Shown here piece by piece: positions 63,961-64,000 of a DNA stretch of 64,000 nucleotides. This stretch comes from Prevotella sp. UBA1705 (lineage in GTDB: Bacteria; Bacteroidota; Bacteroidia; Bacteroidales; Bacteroidaceae): NCBI GenBank assembly GCA_002317385.1, contig DCJH01000021.1:78783-142782 (forward strand). Direction: 5' to 3'. Made by a program: the position numbers and the translations under genes. Position 1 is the stretch's first letter; the number at the start of each line of letters is the position of its first letter. The notes under the pieces are model-generated. The model was not told the DNA's origin. It made no database searches and saw only the letters and a list, made by a program, of their open reading frames with translations.

Positions 63961-64000
63961 TTCTTCACTATCTTGAATGATTTAATAGAATTCTTAATTA

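Overview
The window looks like chromosomal DNA of a Bacteroidales bacterium, most likely a fairly GC-rich member of the Prevotellaceae. The signs are a SprA-type outer-membrane channel of the type IX secretion system next to ruvA, promoters of the Bacteroidetes form (TTTG, about 20 nt, TAnnTTTG), few Shine-Dalgarno sites, an EtfBA plus acyl-CoA dehydrogenase cluster, meso-diaminopimelate dehydrogenase, dxs-trkA-trkH, and several families of short dispersed intergenic repeats. The species cannot be named from this sequence alone.

Layout. 1-5755: end of queE, a cardiolipin synthase, a minus-strand rsmD/DUF3822/small membrane protein group and a RecD-like helicase. 5756-9815: a repeat-rich island, then dnaG with an AT-richer YhcG-like nuclease gene overlapping its start. 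9816-15961: etfB-etfA-acyl-CoA dehydrogenase, L-serine dehydratase and two small exported proteins. 16114-27322: metallophosphoesterase, ddh, ruvA and the 2569-residue sprA. 27914-35258: PH-domain protein, PBP4-type dacB, MscS channel, an orphan HigA-like regulator, comEC and a Pif1-like helicase. 35747-42927: phosphatase-family protein, bleomycin-hydrolase-like peptidase, dxs, trkA, trkH. 43030-50806: recA, a saccharopine-dehydrogenase-family gene, a small conserved gene, nhaD and a lipoprotein rich in beta-helix repeats. 51146-57494: LytS/LytTR two-component pair, asd, a large CPA2 antiporter and a LolD-like ATPase. 57598-58939: a roughly 840-bp repeat array followed by a GxxExxY PD-(D/E)XK gene. 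58989-63960: CvfB-like S1 protein, then a minus-strand operon of a triple-module surface protein and an OmpA-like porin.

Most genes are housekeeping: DNA replication and repair (dnaG, ruvA, recA, helicases), cell wall and lysine branch (ddh, asd, dacB), ion homeostasis (trkAH, nhaD, CPA2 antiporter, MscS) and flavin-dependent electron transfer. No tRNA, rRNA, CRISPR array, transposase or prophage was recognised.

The unusual content is the repeat landscape. At least six families of short repeats occupy the intergenic spaces, some as near-perfect inverted copies up to 41 kb apart. At three places repeat sequence appears to have been taken into reading frames (SprA N-terminus, saccharopine-dehydrogenase-family N-terminus, LytTR linker). 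The best candidate for an undescribed system is the CACGGAT-type array joined to the GxxExxY nuclease-fold gene at 57598-58939; the nested inverted element at 6006-6495 is second.
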